Positions 1-27,694 are shown, counted from the stretch's first letter. The stretch is 64,000 bases of DNA from Desmodus rotundus (GCF_022682495.2 NC_071387.1:147442024-147506023); one strand, 5' to 3'. The notes: generated by a model not told the origin, from the letters alone. Made by a program: numbers and translations.

Positions 1-151
1 AGACATTTCCGACCCTGGGCTCTCTGTCCTCTGCTGGGACTTTCCTAGTTTATCATTTCCCAAATGGCTTTGATATAAACCTTTAACTCTCTTGTTCAAA
101 ATAAAAAGTAGTTTAGGACTTTACCATATTCCCTTTTTAACCTTCTTCATC

Positions 152-320
152 TAAAGCAATGACTCTGTTAGCATCACCTGGAAAGCTTTAAAAATGTCTG
201 ACGCTTGGCTTTTATCCCTGGAGATTAGGATTTGATTGGTTGGGCACCCAGTCTGTCAGCCCTGAAATTCTTACAAGTGCTCCAAGTGACTCTAGCCACA
301 GTCAAGGTTAAGAACTACTC
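152..320 (+). mobile_element. MER20-like hAT DNA transposon relic
   Basis: The order GCATCACCTGG, AAAGCTTTAAAAAT, a GAGATTxxGATTTxATTGGT core and a closing GTCAAGGTTAAGAACTACTC matches MER20, a non-autonomous hAT element with CAGTGGTTCTC-type ends. It is diverged, and the left terminal repeat is almost unrecognisable. It lies in a KCNN2 intron. Confidence 0.75.
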
Positions 321-4889
<4,569 letters not shown>

Positions 4890-5112
4890 GTTCAGGTCTC
4901 TCAGCTTTGGCATTATGGACCTTTTGGACTGGTAATTCTTCGTGTGCAGGAATAGCTTGTGCATCCTTGGCTGTTTAGCAGGATTTTGGCCTCTACACAC
5001 TAGATGCCAGCAGAAATTCCCCCCACACACATACTTGTGACAACTCGGAATGCCTCTAGACATTGCCAAATGTCCCCCGAGGGTACAAAGTCACCTGCAC
5101 CGAGAACCACTG
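4890..5112 (-). mobile_element. MER5A-like hAT (Charlie) relic, antisense
   Basis: The stretch CTCTACACACTAGATGCCAG, then GACATTGCCAAATGTCCCC and the terminal GAGAACCACTG match MER5A in reverse orientation, including the inverted-repeat end CAGTGGTTCTC at 5112. Nearly full length and old. Confidence 0.85.
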
Positions 5113-6153
5113 CTTTGGCTTGTTATTCTCCGAGGACTTAGAAGCTGAGAAAATTCCTTTTAACAGATAATCTTTGAGTGTACTTAATTTACTGTGATCT
5201 CCTCCCTGGCAATAGCAGATACTCAATTAACAAAAGCGTACTCTGTACTGTACCTAATGAAGAAGTCAGGCTTCTGTGTTAACTGCTGAGGACAAAGAAC
5301 TGAAATATCACACTCCAAGACTCAGAGACTGTTACGCTTTATAGTTCTGTTATTTTAAGCAAATCAGATGAAGGCTCTGTTTTCTTCCCTACTTGGTAAA
5401 AATAAAAAATTTAAAAAAGCACTTGTGTTTTTTCTCATGAGTCCCCTGAAGTCCAGGCTCCCCCAGAGGACTATGAATCCAGGATCTAGACGGCCTGCCT
5501 CTGGTTTTTATGCATGTGACTCATTTCCCCACCGTGACCAAGTTTTCTGATGTTACAGCTTTTCTGTAGTTTTTGTTTATTCAATACTTTAAACTCTCTT
5601 GGATAATCTTCTGTTATGAGTCAGATTGTTTGTAAAAAGCTTTTCTAGTAAAAAGTACTGGTCTAGTTTTAAATTCTCCACGATACTTCTGATGCTCTAT
5701 TAATTCTATTATCTCATTACTACCTAAAAACATAGCTACTTTGCAGTGTTTCTTTGGACCAGAGCCTCTTACAGGTCTGAGAAGACACTCCAGCAGCCTC
5801 GCTGACAGAGCGGTTTTTATAGGCAAGATGTCACTAAGCACAGGTACTAATGTTTAAGTGGCCTTGGAATCAAACGTACATTTCTGGCTTAGGACACCCA
5901 TTTCAATACTACAGTCGATACAGCATTTGAAAGTAATAGTTCTTTTATAGTTCTGTCTGCATTATTTTATTCAAAGTAATCAACTTAATGACTGTCGTTT
6001 ACTTGAAACTTGATTCCATTTGGTTATTTGTGGCCTGTCTAAGAGGGCCCACTTAGAATTTTTAACTTTTTAAACAAAAAGTCTAAAATGTTGAATGATC
6101 ATTAATGAATGCTTTCTGAATGAATAACCAAGAGTAAGTAAGGACCTAATAGA
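5113..6153. other. KCNN2 intron, nothing recognised
   Basis: AT-rich single-copy-looking sequence. No repeat, RNA gene or credible reading frame is seen. Confidence 0.5.
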
Positions 6154-6167
6154 TTAAAAATACAAAT

Positions 6168-6296
6168 CTCCTGGCTGGGTAGCTCAGTTGGCTAGAGCGT
6201 TGTCCCGATACACCAAGGTTTTGGGTTCAATCCCCAGTCAGGACACACGTTTCTCTCTCTCTCCCTCTCTCCAAAAAATCAATAAAATAAAAACTT
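6168..6296 (+). mobile_element. VES SINE with perfect 14-bp target-site duplication
   Basis: A tRNA-like head (TAGCTCAGTTGGCTAGAGC A box, GGTTCAATCCC B box) is followed by a CTCTCTCC tract and an AATCAATAAAATAAAA tail, the layout of bat VES SINEs. TTAAAAATACAAAT occurs at 6154-6167 and again at 6297-6310 without mismatch. That fixes the insertion boundaries and makes this a short, internally reduced copy. Confidence 0.93.
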
Positions 6297-6310
6297 TTAA
6301 AAATACAAAT

Positions 6311-7492
6311 TCAAGCCTGCTAGCTATTGTCGGAGAACAATTCAATTATCCCCTGAAACGCCGCATAGAAAAAATCATGTTTTCTGATGGTCAGCCGAGG
6401 TCATGAGCACAGACGCAGAGACATCCTGAAGTCCGAATCTGACTCTGAAGGAAAAGCAATCGGAATGTTAAAGGACATTATTCTTCCGCGCAGAAATGGC
6501 CCTTTCCCGACCTTGCATTATAACTATGGGTCTTAACTGAACTGAACAATTAAATTTTCATGAAAAATCATTCACCCCATGGACATTTTCAGAGGAACAA
6601 TCGGGTACAGAAATCGTGTCTGTGTACGACTCTCTCAACCACATGAAAGACTGTTTGAAAGTAGAAACCACCTTTCACGGCGCACCAGCATGAAGGAAGA
6701 CGGTTCTATGTAATTCTGAAAGTGTACCCGACACTCTGCAGTTCAATTTGGTGACGTTAAAGTGAAAGCATAACGGCAGGAACGTGTCACTGGGCTCAGT
6801 TTGGCAGGGCCAGCGCTCTAACCGATTTGCAGCTTATCGCCTCGCAGAGGTGTGCTGATCATGCTGTGCGGGCGGGAATATATTGTTACTCTTCCTTTAG
6901 GTCTAAATCAAGAAGAAATCCGGGAGGTTAGCTCGCTGAATTCTTTCATTTTGGAAAGAAACTTGACAAAAATTTTCAAGTAGCTAGATGTACCACAGAG
7001 GATAATTATACATATTAATGTCCACTGTGGGTGTTTCCAATCCTGTTAAGAATTCTCAATAAGATCCATAATAAGAACACTATTATGCAACTACATAATT
7101 GTTTCCTGTGTGTCTCTTAACAAGTGAACAGAAATTTTGAGGGATATACTCCATGTAGCTCTTACAGTGTCCTCGGACTCACAGCCTAGTGGGTCGAAAC
7201 ACAGAACCAATGGATCCCTTGGCCTTGCCCTCTTCCACCATCACAACAGTCACTGGCCCCCACCCCCAGTACCTGGTCTAACGGAGACCTGGGCGGCAAG
7301 ATAGGAGCCCCGAACACACCCACTGCAGCTGCTGCAAGGGCCCTAGAACATGTGACAGCTGGTGCAATAGCTGGTGCACAGGCTCAGTAGCATTGTCTGC
7401 ACTGGTCCCAGGCATTCCAGAGGCATCACCCACAGCCTATGTGGCAACATTTTACTGTAGTTTTCAGAATGAGAAGCAAGAAACTCTCCTCC
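6311..7492. other. KCNN2 intron with CpG-retaining unique sequence
   Basis: About 6340-6930 contains many CpG dinucleotides without resembling a repeat, unusual for intronic sequence otherwise depleted of CpG. No reading frame or RNA is seen. A conserved regulatory element is one possible reading. Confidence 0.35.
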
Positions 7493-7720
7493 TAGGGGGA
7501 CGGGTGAAAGGGATTAAGAAATACAAATAGCCAGTTATAAAAATAGTATGAGGATGTACAGCATAAGGAATATAGTCAATACTATTGTAATAAGTACACA
7601 TGGTACCAGATGGATACTAGACTTATCAGGGTGATCACTTTGTAAGTATATAAATGTCTACTCACTATGTTGTACGCCTGATATATTGTACATCAACTAT
7701 AATTTAAACACAAATTTTAA
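7493..7720 (+). mobile_element. L1M (ancient L1) 3' UTR fragment
   Basis: The series AGTATGAGGATGTACAGCAT, GGAATATAGTCAATACTATT, ACTAGACTTATCAGGGTGAT and CACTATGTTGTACGCCTGAT reproduces the 3' UTR typical of mammalian L1M elements. It is 5'-truncated and diverged. Confidence 0.85.
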
Positions 7721-9525
7721 AGAAATGGTTCTCTTAAAAAAAATTGCCCTGCTTCTTAAATCAGAGATTATGTTCCTTCACCTTATATTTGGGAAGAGTG
7801 GAAGGATTGCACTTAAGCAAGTCTCTGAAGGGAGAGGCAAGAGGAAGAAAAACAAAGAAATGAGTGGAAAAAGAGTCACAGTGTTATAAAGCAAAAGATC
7901 ACTGTAAACAAACCGGCCTTTTAAACACTGCTCTAATTATGTGTCATTTAGGGCTCAACGAAGCAAACTGTTGTTTAAAAGTCTATCAGCTTTAAGTGTT
8001 TTTTTGTGGTTTATAAAGTACTGTTACACTTTGTGACTTTAATATTTTATAATTTCCTGTGAGTCAGCAATATAACATTTCATATCCTTTATACCCACGA
8101 AAGTGGGTTTAAGGCATGTGGGAAAGTAATATTACTTTTAATAGTTTGAGTTATTTTTAGGGTCTTTGATTTCTCAAATTGTTATTATTAAAATATCTGA
8201 TTATTAATATGCCTTTCACAATTTTTCTGATAAAAGTTTTGAATTAGAGTTGTGCATTAGTGAGGCAGAACAAATTGTTCTTATGTTCTTCCTTTGCTCT
8301 GTGTGTGGAGAGGGGTGGAGGGAGGAAGAAGTCCTTTCCTGTTAAAAAAGAATTCTCACGCTCTCCTCATTTTTTGAAGTATAGGAAATAAGTCGTACTT
8401 CTTAGTGGTATTGGCCCATTAACTGACAGTAGAATTATTACAGCTACTAAATGTTTGAGGCACATCTGCGAATCCTTCATACAAACTATCGTGGTATCTG
8501 ACATGTGGTAGAGACTCAATAAATGTGTTGAATTAAGAAATGCAAATGCACTGACCCATTAGATCCTCTGTCTCTTCTCCAACCTCTACAACCTTCTTAT
8601 CAGGAGGATCCTCTGGCTGATAAATATGCATCTGTTGTTCATGATTTAAAGTGTTTATGATGCAGATTTAACCCCATAGACATTTCCTTAGTACCAGCTG
8701 GGCCCAAAGCACGGAGCCAGGGAGACACAGATTCATGACATGGCCCCTGCCCTGTGAGATTTTGTAACCTGACTATATTGTCCCTGCTGTACATCCCTGG
8801 AAACGGAGGAGGGGCTCCAGGGTTGCGTTGTTAGGTGACGGACTGTCGGATTCTAAATTGTGCAAACAAAGGACATTTCCCTTCCAGATCCATGTCTCTT
8901 TCATGCCAGTGATCACAAATGCATCGATCTGCTTCTCCTCTCCCAGTTTTTCCTGTAAGGTTGCAGATCACTTTCGTGTAACAATTCCCCACAGTTCAAA
9001 CCTGTAGACACTGAAGTGCTGCCCACCCTGCCTTGTCCCTGACAACTGCTCCCTTTCAACCCAGGAGGGGCTGCGAAAACCTACTGGAAGCACATCTGAG
9101 CATTAGGCAGAGGATAAGTTCTTCTATTCTTGGACATATTGTTTTGTGGCTGCTGTTTGGAAAAATAGCAGTTTAATTTGACACTTTAAGAGTTTAATTC
9201 CTATGTTTGAAAACCTATTAGGGAATTAGAATGGAGATGTTGCAACATAAATGCATACATGTGTTTCACAGGTTTTAAAAACAGCCATATGATGAGGAAT
9301 CACTTTCAGTTTCAGCTTGTCAACTAACAGGAGTGAATGCAAATACTGCAACATAAGGCCTCAGGCATAGCCATCCCATTGATCTCTGAACTTGAGGTCC
9401 CTTGTTCCCTTAGCCATTCCCCAACCATCCCAAAGAGAATCATTTAAAATACATAGGGGACAAGCACTGAATCACCTCTGTAAAAGTGCATAGACTTCAG
9501 TAATTTGGCATTTGCTATTTGTACA
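7721..9525. other. KCNN2 intron, mostly unassigned
   Basis: A possible L2 3' end lies at about 8475-8535 (GACATGTGGTAGAGACTCAA then TAAATGTGTTGAATTAA). Otherwise nothing is recognised. Confidence 0.4.
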
Positions 9526-9628
9526 GGGCAGGGCAAAAGTAGGTTTTCAGTTGTCCACATGGAAAATAATACAATAATAAACAATAATACAAGAATAAAC
9601 TCTGTTTCATGTACTCAAAACCTTGTGG
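9526..9628 (+). mobile_element. Mariner-type MITE, single arm
   Basis: TACAGGGCAGGGCAAAAGTA starts an arm with the same AT-rich interior as the copy at 33149 (AATAATACAATAATAAAC, then AAGAATAAACTCTGTTT). I cannot find a matching right terminal repeat. Confidence 0.7.
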
Positions 9629-20835
<11,207 letters not shown>

Positions 20836-21140
20836 AAGAGAATCAGATAATCACAAAATAAGACTTTTTGCCATCATATGGTCAATATTTTAGCTTTTAT
20901 TGTAAAGCCCCTATGGTTCTAATCAGCGTTATCCGGGTTCTGATGTCAGAATCCTGGGAACCTGAACACTAAGTTTTAGGCCAAAATGAGTGAAAACTCT
21001 TTTTTTTTCCTTTCAGATGCACAGGGAATGCACCTATTATTGCTATATAGATTGTTCCTCCTGTAATTTCACTAACTTTTTATTCATGCACTTCAAACAA
21101 ACTTTACTACTACATTATATGATATATAATAAAAAAGTTA
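20836..21140 (+). other. KCNN2: KCNN2 3' untranslated region (proximal part)
   Basis: AT-rich sequence without repeats directly follows the KCNN2 stop codon. The extent is set by the first consensus cleavage signal, so a longer 3' UTR reaching the next AATAAA at about 22220 remains possible. The 69-codon frame at 20990-21199 is chance within this UTR. Confidence 0.7.
21128..21133 (+). promoter_or_regulatory. Candidate KCNN2 polyadenylation signal AATAAA
   Basis: Canonical AATAAA about 290 bases after the KCNN2 stop, in an AT-rich context. A second AATAAA lies at 22220-22225. Which one is used cannot be told from sequence alone. Confidence 0.5.
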
Positions 21141-22588
21141 ATTTCTGCACATACTGGTTTGATCACTTGCCATTTCTAAAGACTCACTTCTATCCTTAGT
21201 TTCAAGGCAAAATGACTGATTATCACCTGATACATGCTGATAGTTTTGACTTCCCAAAGTTTAGCTGGTTGGAAGAAAGCTTTCAGTTATTCCATATACT
21301 CTTCACTTAAGATTTACCCTCACTGTGAAATATTGTAGTCAGTCATGTCACCAGGCCCAGTTTGAGTTTATAGGGTCTCATTTCTAACGTGGTTTGTTTC
21401 CAAGTGATGTGGAAAGTGAAGCGGTTCTATCAAAACATGTGCAAACAAGAGGTACAGATGCTTTCAAGAATTATTTCCATTACAAATTTACCAAAAAAAT
21501 GAACTTAAAAATTATCAAGATCCGCCATTGGCAGTGAACTGATGTTGCAGAATTTCAGGTCGGAACTACTTATGTCATCTCTCTCCATACAGTCTCTTAC
21601 AATCTGGGCCCACGGCTCACTCTAAGTGTTGGGATTAGACATACACATTTGCATAGTTCCTACAACTTAATGAACATAAATGAGCAGAACCGTTAACATG
21701 TCACATATCACCTAACAAATGGTCCCCTCTTGTTCTGTGCCTACACATTTGGTACCAGGAAGTAAATGGCGTCTAGTAAATTTCTTAAGTTTCATTACAC
21801 TGATTTCATGGGTGGTTGGAGTCAGTTTCTGTAAAAAGGCAACTGGGCAGTTACTGATGCAGACACATCTCTTTCCACTGGTTTTTGGAGAACCGTCCTT
21901 GAAATGAGAGCTGTGTGGAATTCCCTCGCATGGCGGTACGTGTCAGAGTCCACAGGAAGGACTGACCTGAGGTAAGAGGGCAGCACATCGTAAAGCCATG
22001 GCTTTACCTAGACAGCTCTAAACCATGTGCTTGGGTTGCCCTAAACCTAGAAATGACCCCTTCGTTTTCAGAGAAATCTGCTTTGCTCTCCTCCCTTTAC
22101 TTCACACCATACCCTTTGGGGTCTACCTTATAGTGCAGCACGTTGCTAGCATACCAAGTATTTTTCCTCTTTAACACAAAACTGAAGTGGCATATTTCAT
22201 CATCTCTCATAGGTCAATGAATAAAATCACTTTCATAGCTAGTCTGCATAACTGATGCAAAATCGAACATTTCCATTCAAGATCAAGGACATAAAACTAT
22301 GATTACTTTAGATTGCCTAAGAATAACAGTGTTATTATCCATCCAAAGTGGCTAAATATAAAGCTCACTTACACATCTTGTATCTGTCTGTGTAGGATAA
22401 GGACAAGGTCTGGGAAGTCCTTTAATAGTAAGAGCAAGAAAAACTATTAGAGCGCTGCTTATGGGAACATACTGCTGAGTTAAATGAATTTTCAAAATCC
22501 TGCATTATCGGAGTTTCTACTTCATGGATGGAATCGAAATTTTATTTATGTATTATGGGTTGCATACAAGAATATATCAAGTATTTGG
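21141..22588. other. Downstream flank of KCNN2, nothing recognised
   Basis: Unique-looking sequence without repeat similarity. May include a distal 3' UTR if the AATAAA at 22220-22225 is used. Confidence 0.4.
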
Positions 22589-22815
22589 GCCCTGGCCAGG
22601 TGACTCAGTTGGGTAGAACATCATCCCGATACACTGAGTTTGCAGGTTCGATCTATGGTCAGGGCACATACAAGAAACAACCAATGAATGCATAAGTAAG
22701 AGGAACAACAAATCAATGTTGATATTTCTCTCTCCCTCTCCCCTCTTCTTTCTCTCTCTCCCTCTCTCACTCCCTCTTTCCCTCTCCCTCCCCCTCCCTA
22801 AGATCAATAAATTTA
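22589..22815 (+). mobile_element. VES SINE, long form
   Basis: A CCTGGCCAGGTGACTCAGTT head and GGTTCGATCTATGGTCAGGG B-box region are followed by a long CTCTCCCT pyrimidine tract and AGATCAATAAATTT tail. No convincing target-site duplication is seen. Confidence 0.92.
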
Positions 22816-22934
22816 AAAATGGTATTTTAAAAAATTCTCAATTTAAAAACAGAATCAAGAATTTGCTGTAAGCACTGGATATAAAGGAAAAATTTAGAAA
22901 AGATTATTAATTTGTTCTTGCAATTGATGCAGTT

Positions 22935-23144
22935 CTTTTTAAAATTTTTTTTAAAATTTATTTTCAGAAAGAGGGTAAGGGAAGGAGAAAGAATGGGAGA
23001 GAAACATCATTCCGTTGCCTCTCAAGCACCCCCAACTGGGGACCTGGCCTGCAACCCAGGCACATGCCCCAACAGGGAATCAGACCAGCAACCTTTTGGT
23101 TTGCAGGCCGATGATCAATCCACTGAGCCACACCAAACAGGGCA
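22935..23144 (-). mobile_element. VES SINE, antisense
   Basis: Reverse-oriented copy: a polypurine tract (GAGGGTAAGGGAAGGAGAAA), then GGGGACCTGGCCTGCAACCC, and CCACTGAGCCACACCAAACA at the head end. ATGCAGTT at 22927-22934 and 23145-23152 is a probable 8-bp target-site duplication. The overlapping 80-codon frames are by-products of the SINE. Confidence 0.92.
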
Positions 23145-23321
23145 ATGCAGTTAATTCGTGGATATTCTACCTCTATTGTGACTAAAAGGCAAAGTAGCCA
23201 TCCCAAAGTACTAGAAGACTAGGGAAAGAATAATGTATGGCTCCTTTGTTGAAGGAAAAAGGAGAAAGAGTTTTAATTTAGATTTTATTACCTTGTGTTT
23301 ATTCTTCCAAATTAGCTGCAG

Positions 23322-24127
23322 TGTCGGGGGGCTTTAACGCAGCCCCCCGGTTCCGCCACGGATGAAGAGTAAGACTACCAAGACATGATCTGCTTGGGGA
23401 GGAAAGATGGCCAATCTCTCAAAGGAGAAGGGCCTTGATCATTTCCCTCCATGGGCTTTTATTAGGTTCATTGGCATAGGAATGCAGATAAAGCTCATCA
23501 ATCACTGTCAGCCAGTAAGGATTAAACAATACAAGATTTACAGAGAACTTCAAGGGCTTAGTCTGAGCCAATCAGCTAGAGGGCCATAAAACTTTAAGCA
23601 CCAGACTCATCTCAAGTCTGGACCCTTATCTTTTAAGCTGAGGGTACAGATTAAGTAGGTTTCACAGGAATGTACCTATTTTCCTTAGGCCTGATTCCCC
23701 AGGGAATCCGCCCCTCCCAGCACAGGACTGTACCCCCTCTGTTATCCTTCAGGCTCAAGTCAGACAGGGAAGTAAAGCAGCCAAGAGATTAGGAGACTTC
23801 TTGCAGACAGAATGAGGACTCAGGCTATTTCAAAGCCGAGGGGCGAGGGTCCATTACCCCCTTTTGCCACAGCCCCCCCCCCCGAGTCCTTCCCTGCGAG
23901 CTTATCCCTGGTGACTGAGCCTGTCTTAGGTTGATCCTCCCTTGAGGATTCTTACCCGTCATTGGCTAACTGGCCAAGCTCAGGGCCAAGCAGGGTGAAG
24001 TGGGCAGGGGTGGCACCCCTGCCAGGGAGATAAGCTTTGTCTCCTTAGAGGCTTATGGTCCCAACTCTGACTCAGCCTTAACCATGGGGGTTACAGCCTC
24101 TGAAACCAGGCAGGGCGGTTCCCAACA
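23322..24127 (-). mobile_element. Solo LTR of an endogenous retrovirus, antisense, with 6-bp duplication
   Basis: An 806-bp unit begins TGTCGGGGGGC and ends GGTTCCCAACA on the + strand, that is TGTTGGGAACC to CCCCGACA in its own sense, the TG...CA borders of an LTR. CTGCAG flanks it perfectly at 23316-23321 and 24128-24133; a 6-bp duplication is typical of class II (ERVK-like) insertions. Read on the minus strand, an AATAAA signal lies at 23463-23458, followed by the U5 side. No gag, pol or env remains, so the provirus has recombined to a single LTR. The U5 end carries a strong hairpin (CGGGGGGC paired with GCCCCCCG, 23325-23348). Confidence 0.9.
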
Positions 24128-24889
24128 CTGCAGTTCATGTAAGATGTCATTCTTTTGTTGTCTAAATTGATGTTACTTTTCCTGTTCCTCTATGCAAAGT
24201 ACACGAAGACTGGTAATGACTTAACAAAAGTATAGGATCTTTTGTCTCTAGTTTTTAAAAAGTACCCAATAACCACAATGTAAAAGAGGGAGAGAGGACC
24301 CATCTGTTGCATGGACACGTTGGCTGGCGATATGCCGTTTGAGCCCTCCTCACCCACCACTACCAAGACTCCTCCAGGAACACTACGCAGAACCCTCCGA
24401 GGGCTCCTTAGATGACTGCTCTTTTGTGGTGATAGATGTCTTGCTCTAATTTGTACTCTGTCTGTCAAAATTTCTAATACTGACTGAGTCTGTAGTTACA
24501 ACTCAGCCCATCCCCCTGGCCTCCCTATTTCTGCACAGTCAATACAAGAGCCTATGGCTACCACAAATTAGTTTGCATTACAAATGGCACCACCTTCCTT
24601 AACAATTTTCTTCACTTCCCCTCCTTGTACACAGTGTCACAGGTTAGTCACTCAAATGAGGATTCCAGTAAGAATGAACCAAATTCATAAGAGATAGCTC
24701 ATCTATAAAATTTTATATGCTTTCTCCCTAATTTCCCCCCTGTTGGTGAAAATTTTCCAGAGACTCTCCATTAAAGCATCTGGAATAATCAAAGAAATTT
24801 GTTCCAAACAGAATATGGAAACTGGGAGAAAAACCAATTGGTTAGGGTTAATATGAATCTCCAAGGATGGATTAAAATACTGTAGCCCC
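24128..24889. other. Intergenic, nothing recognised
   Basis: No repeat or gene is recognised between the LTR duplication and the U2-like sequence. Confidence 0.45.
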
Positions 24890-24946
24890 ATCGCTTCTTG
24901 GCCTTTTGGCTAAGATCAAGTGTAGTATCTGTTCTTATCAGTTTAA
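24890..24946 (+). pseudogene. U2 snRNA pseudogene, 3'-truncated
   Basis: The first 57 bases of vertebrate U2 snRNA are reproduced with a single visible change (C to T at base 10): ATCGCTTCTTGGCCTTTTGG, then CTAAGATCAAGTGTAGTATC, then TGTTCTTATCAGTTTAA. The branch-point pairing element GTAGTA is at 24922-24927. The match stops just after the first stem-loop region, and the Sm site and 3' stem-loops are absent. No proximal sequence element is evident upstream. It is a truncated reverse-transcribed copy, not an expressed gene. Confidence 0.93.
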
Positions 24947-25018
24947 AGTACCATAGGCCTCTCCTATTCCTCCACTTTGCCAAGTCTTAAGAATGAAATA
25001 GAAAAATATGAGGGTAGT

Positions 25019-25235
25019 CCTGGCCGGGTGGCCCAGGCGGTTGGAGCATTGGCTTGTACACCAAAGAGTTGTGGGCTCAATCCCTGGCCATAACCTAGGT
25101 TTCAGGTTCCATCTCCTGTCAGGGCATTACAGGAGGCAATAGATCAATGTTTCTCTCTCACATCGCCGTCTGTCTCTCTTTCTGTCTAGTCTCTCTCTCT
25201 CTCCCCACCCCCTTCTCTAAGATCAATAAAAACAT
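25019..25235 (+). mobile_element. VES SINE
   Basis: A CCTGGCCGGGTGGCCCAGGC head and GTGGGCTCAATCCCTGGCC B-box region, a CTCTCTCTCTCCCC tract and an AGATCAATAAAAAC end. Diverged in the middle. Confidence 0.92.
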
Positions 25236-27059
25236 GTTCTCAGTAAGGAAAAAAAATAGGTTAAAAGCCATCCCTGGGTTTGGAAATTTGTTCTGCCTCT
25301 TGCTAGCTCTGTGTGTTTGGACAGCCTTAATCCTTCTGTCCCTTTTCCTTATCTGCAAAATGAGTATTAAAAGATAGACATCAGTGAGACTCTGGAAAGC
25401 CTGGCATTTTACCAAATGACGATAGATGCTTTTTATTACTATTTCCAGTATAAGGCAACAAATACTAAGTACCCTATTACATGCCTATTTTATTATAACT
25501 TTTAACAGCTGGCAGTATGTATAGGTTATAAAATCTCCCCCACATCTGTCTAATTCTTACATGAAGTGACTGGACTCTGGGTTAGTTTATTTCCTTCCTG
25601 GTCCTATCACTGATTTTTGTCTAATGTGAACTAGAGTATCAATTGGTATGTATGCTTTGTCTTGCTGATTCTGACATACTTTTTCCTCTTCTTGCCATTG
25701 CATAAAATCTGTTCATGAATAAAATCCAGGAATGTGGAGGTTCTTGTCCTCCATGCCTAGGGCTTGGGGTGCTCGTTTGGGGATGTGTTGGTACAGTCAC
25801 CCAAGAGTTGGACCAAAGGTAGCAGTGAAAACTTAGCATCCTCAGCTAAATGAAAACACGTGGGGACTCTGAATTAGTTTAACTCAAAAGGAAGTGTGCA
25901 CAAGCACTGGGGCCTATTTTGGAGGTATGAGAGACAACGGGATTAGGTCACAGAACGAACGCAGTTTTGCCACCGAGATTCTGAGGTAATGCCACTTATT
26001 ACCTCCGCTAAGCCAGCTCTGTTGAGTATTCACTCAGTACCTCACATGCTGGAGAAACCATGGCCAACCGTCTTCCTCTGATGGTGGTAGAGGAATAGTA
26101 TGACATACTAAATGAAAATATCTAAACTATATCTTTACTGTAAAGGGAGAATCAAAATTGTTTTAGTAAGAAGACATTTGGTATAATGTACAACAAACTA
26201 ACTCCTGGTGATAACATTCCAAATCTACATGATTCTGTCTAAAAGACCGGAATTTCCACTGTGCCACCTACCGTTCCTTCAAGGGGCCAGAGTTCACGCA
26301 GGCCTGTCTCTTCAGTGCTTACATGTATGATTATACGTAATTCTAATTCTCTTGTCCTTCTATCTCATTGACTCCCACTTTTACGTGTTTTACGGCTTAT
26401 AAAATGGAATTGTTATGTCCAACATTCCTAATGTTGTGGGCTTTGGGAACGTAAGTCCAAAATTAACCTTCTGTTGGATAAAATCATTGTCTCAGAGTGA
26501 AATTAACAGTGAATGGATAAAAGGCTTTCAGTGAGCCAGTGTTTTTATTTTTTAGTTTGTTAGGGGAAAAATATGTATTATGAGGATACAGAAGCATCTC
26601 TTAAATATGACTGAAATAGGGCACTTTCTACTTCCTTTCTTTAAAAACTTAATTTTGTACCATTTATATTTGTTCTAAAACATGCTCATGGAGATTGAGA
26701 CTTGTGTCACTTTACAGAGACCATGGGCGACAAAGGTGCTATTGCTGTTAATGAAGCAGTCTGTGGTGAGAAAACAAGGTGGGCACACGTTTTCTAGTGA
26801 TTGGTGAACAGCTCCAGAGTGGAATTCTTTGTATCTGTGTGAGAATCCTGTCTCCTCCTCCTTCTACAAAGAATCACATTAAGAGGGCATTTTTTCCTGT
26901 ATTAATAATAAAGAGGACCTGAAAAATTACTAAAATGCCAAATGCTATTTTTTTAAAAGCAGTATTTATTTTTAAATTAGAAGAATAAATTTTTAGAGAA
27001 AAATTATTTGCAAAGGTATTTAATAAAACCTTGTTTATAAAATGGTGGATAAAAGAGGT
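25236..27059. other. Intergenic, nothing recognised
   Basis: No repeat family, RNA gene or convincing frame is recognised in this stretch. Confidence 0.45.
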
Positions 27060-27694
27060 AATAACATGTTTTCATTCTAGACTTTGATAATTAGAAAATT
27101 GAAAATGATTTGTAAAAGAAACAAAAACAAGCAAGAAAGCATAAAAGATGAGAAAGAATAAAACAAAATGTCCAAAGTAAGATGAACCATTACAGCTTGA
27201 CAATAAGTAACAGTGGTTGAATTTACAATCTCAGAGAATAGGAAATATAAGATTGAGTTAAAAACAATATGCACCTATATGCTTTTTACAAAAGACATAT
27301 AGAATGATAGGCAATGTTAAAACCCGAATCCCATGGGATAATTCAGACCGGTGTAAGCAAAAGCAGTGGGGCAAAATTCGTCCAGACTGAGAGACTTCAA
27401 GGAAGCCAACATGAAATCGCAAGAGAATGGCCACGTTAGATTTACAGAAGTTCTGAAGTGAAACCTGGTATGAGTTACGCACTAAATAATAGTAAAGCAT
27501 ATAAGGCAAAACTATTTGAAATAAAAGAAAAATAATTATAGTGTGAGATTTTAATAACTCACCCTGGAGAAATCAAGTGAACTAAAAATGAACAGTCATG
27601 TTTTTTTAAGAAAAATAAATATCAGAATTGGCCAGAGAACTAGTAGATACATAAAAGATGTACTTTTTAATAAATGACCTGGTGTGCCTGGATA
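27060..27694 (+). mobile_element. Ancient L1M-like fragment (5' block)
   Basis: A-rich sequence with L1 ORF2-like wording, such as CACCTATATGCTTTTTACAA and GAGATTTTAATAACTCACCC. It is probably the left part of an old L1 that resumes at about 28690 beyond a younger L1 insertion. Assignment is by eye and weak at the left border. Confidence 0.5.

Noticed and set aside
6168..6296. tRNA gene from A and B boxes
   Set aside because: The boxes belong to the tRNA-derived head of a VES SINE; there is no tRNA cloverleaf or anticodon arm, and the tail is SINE-type.
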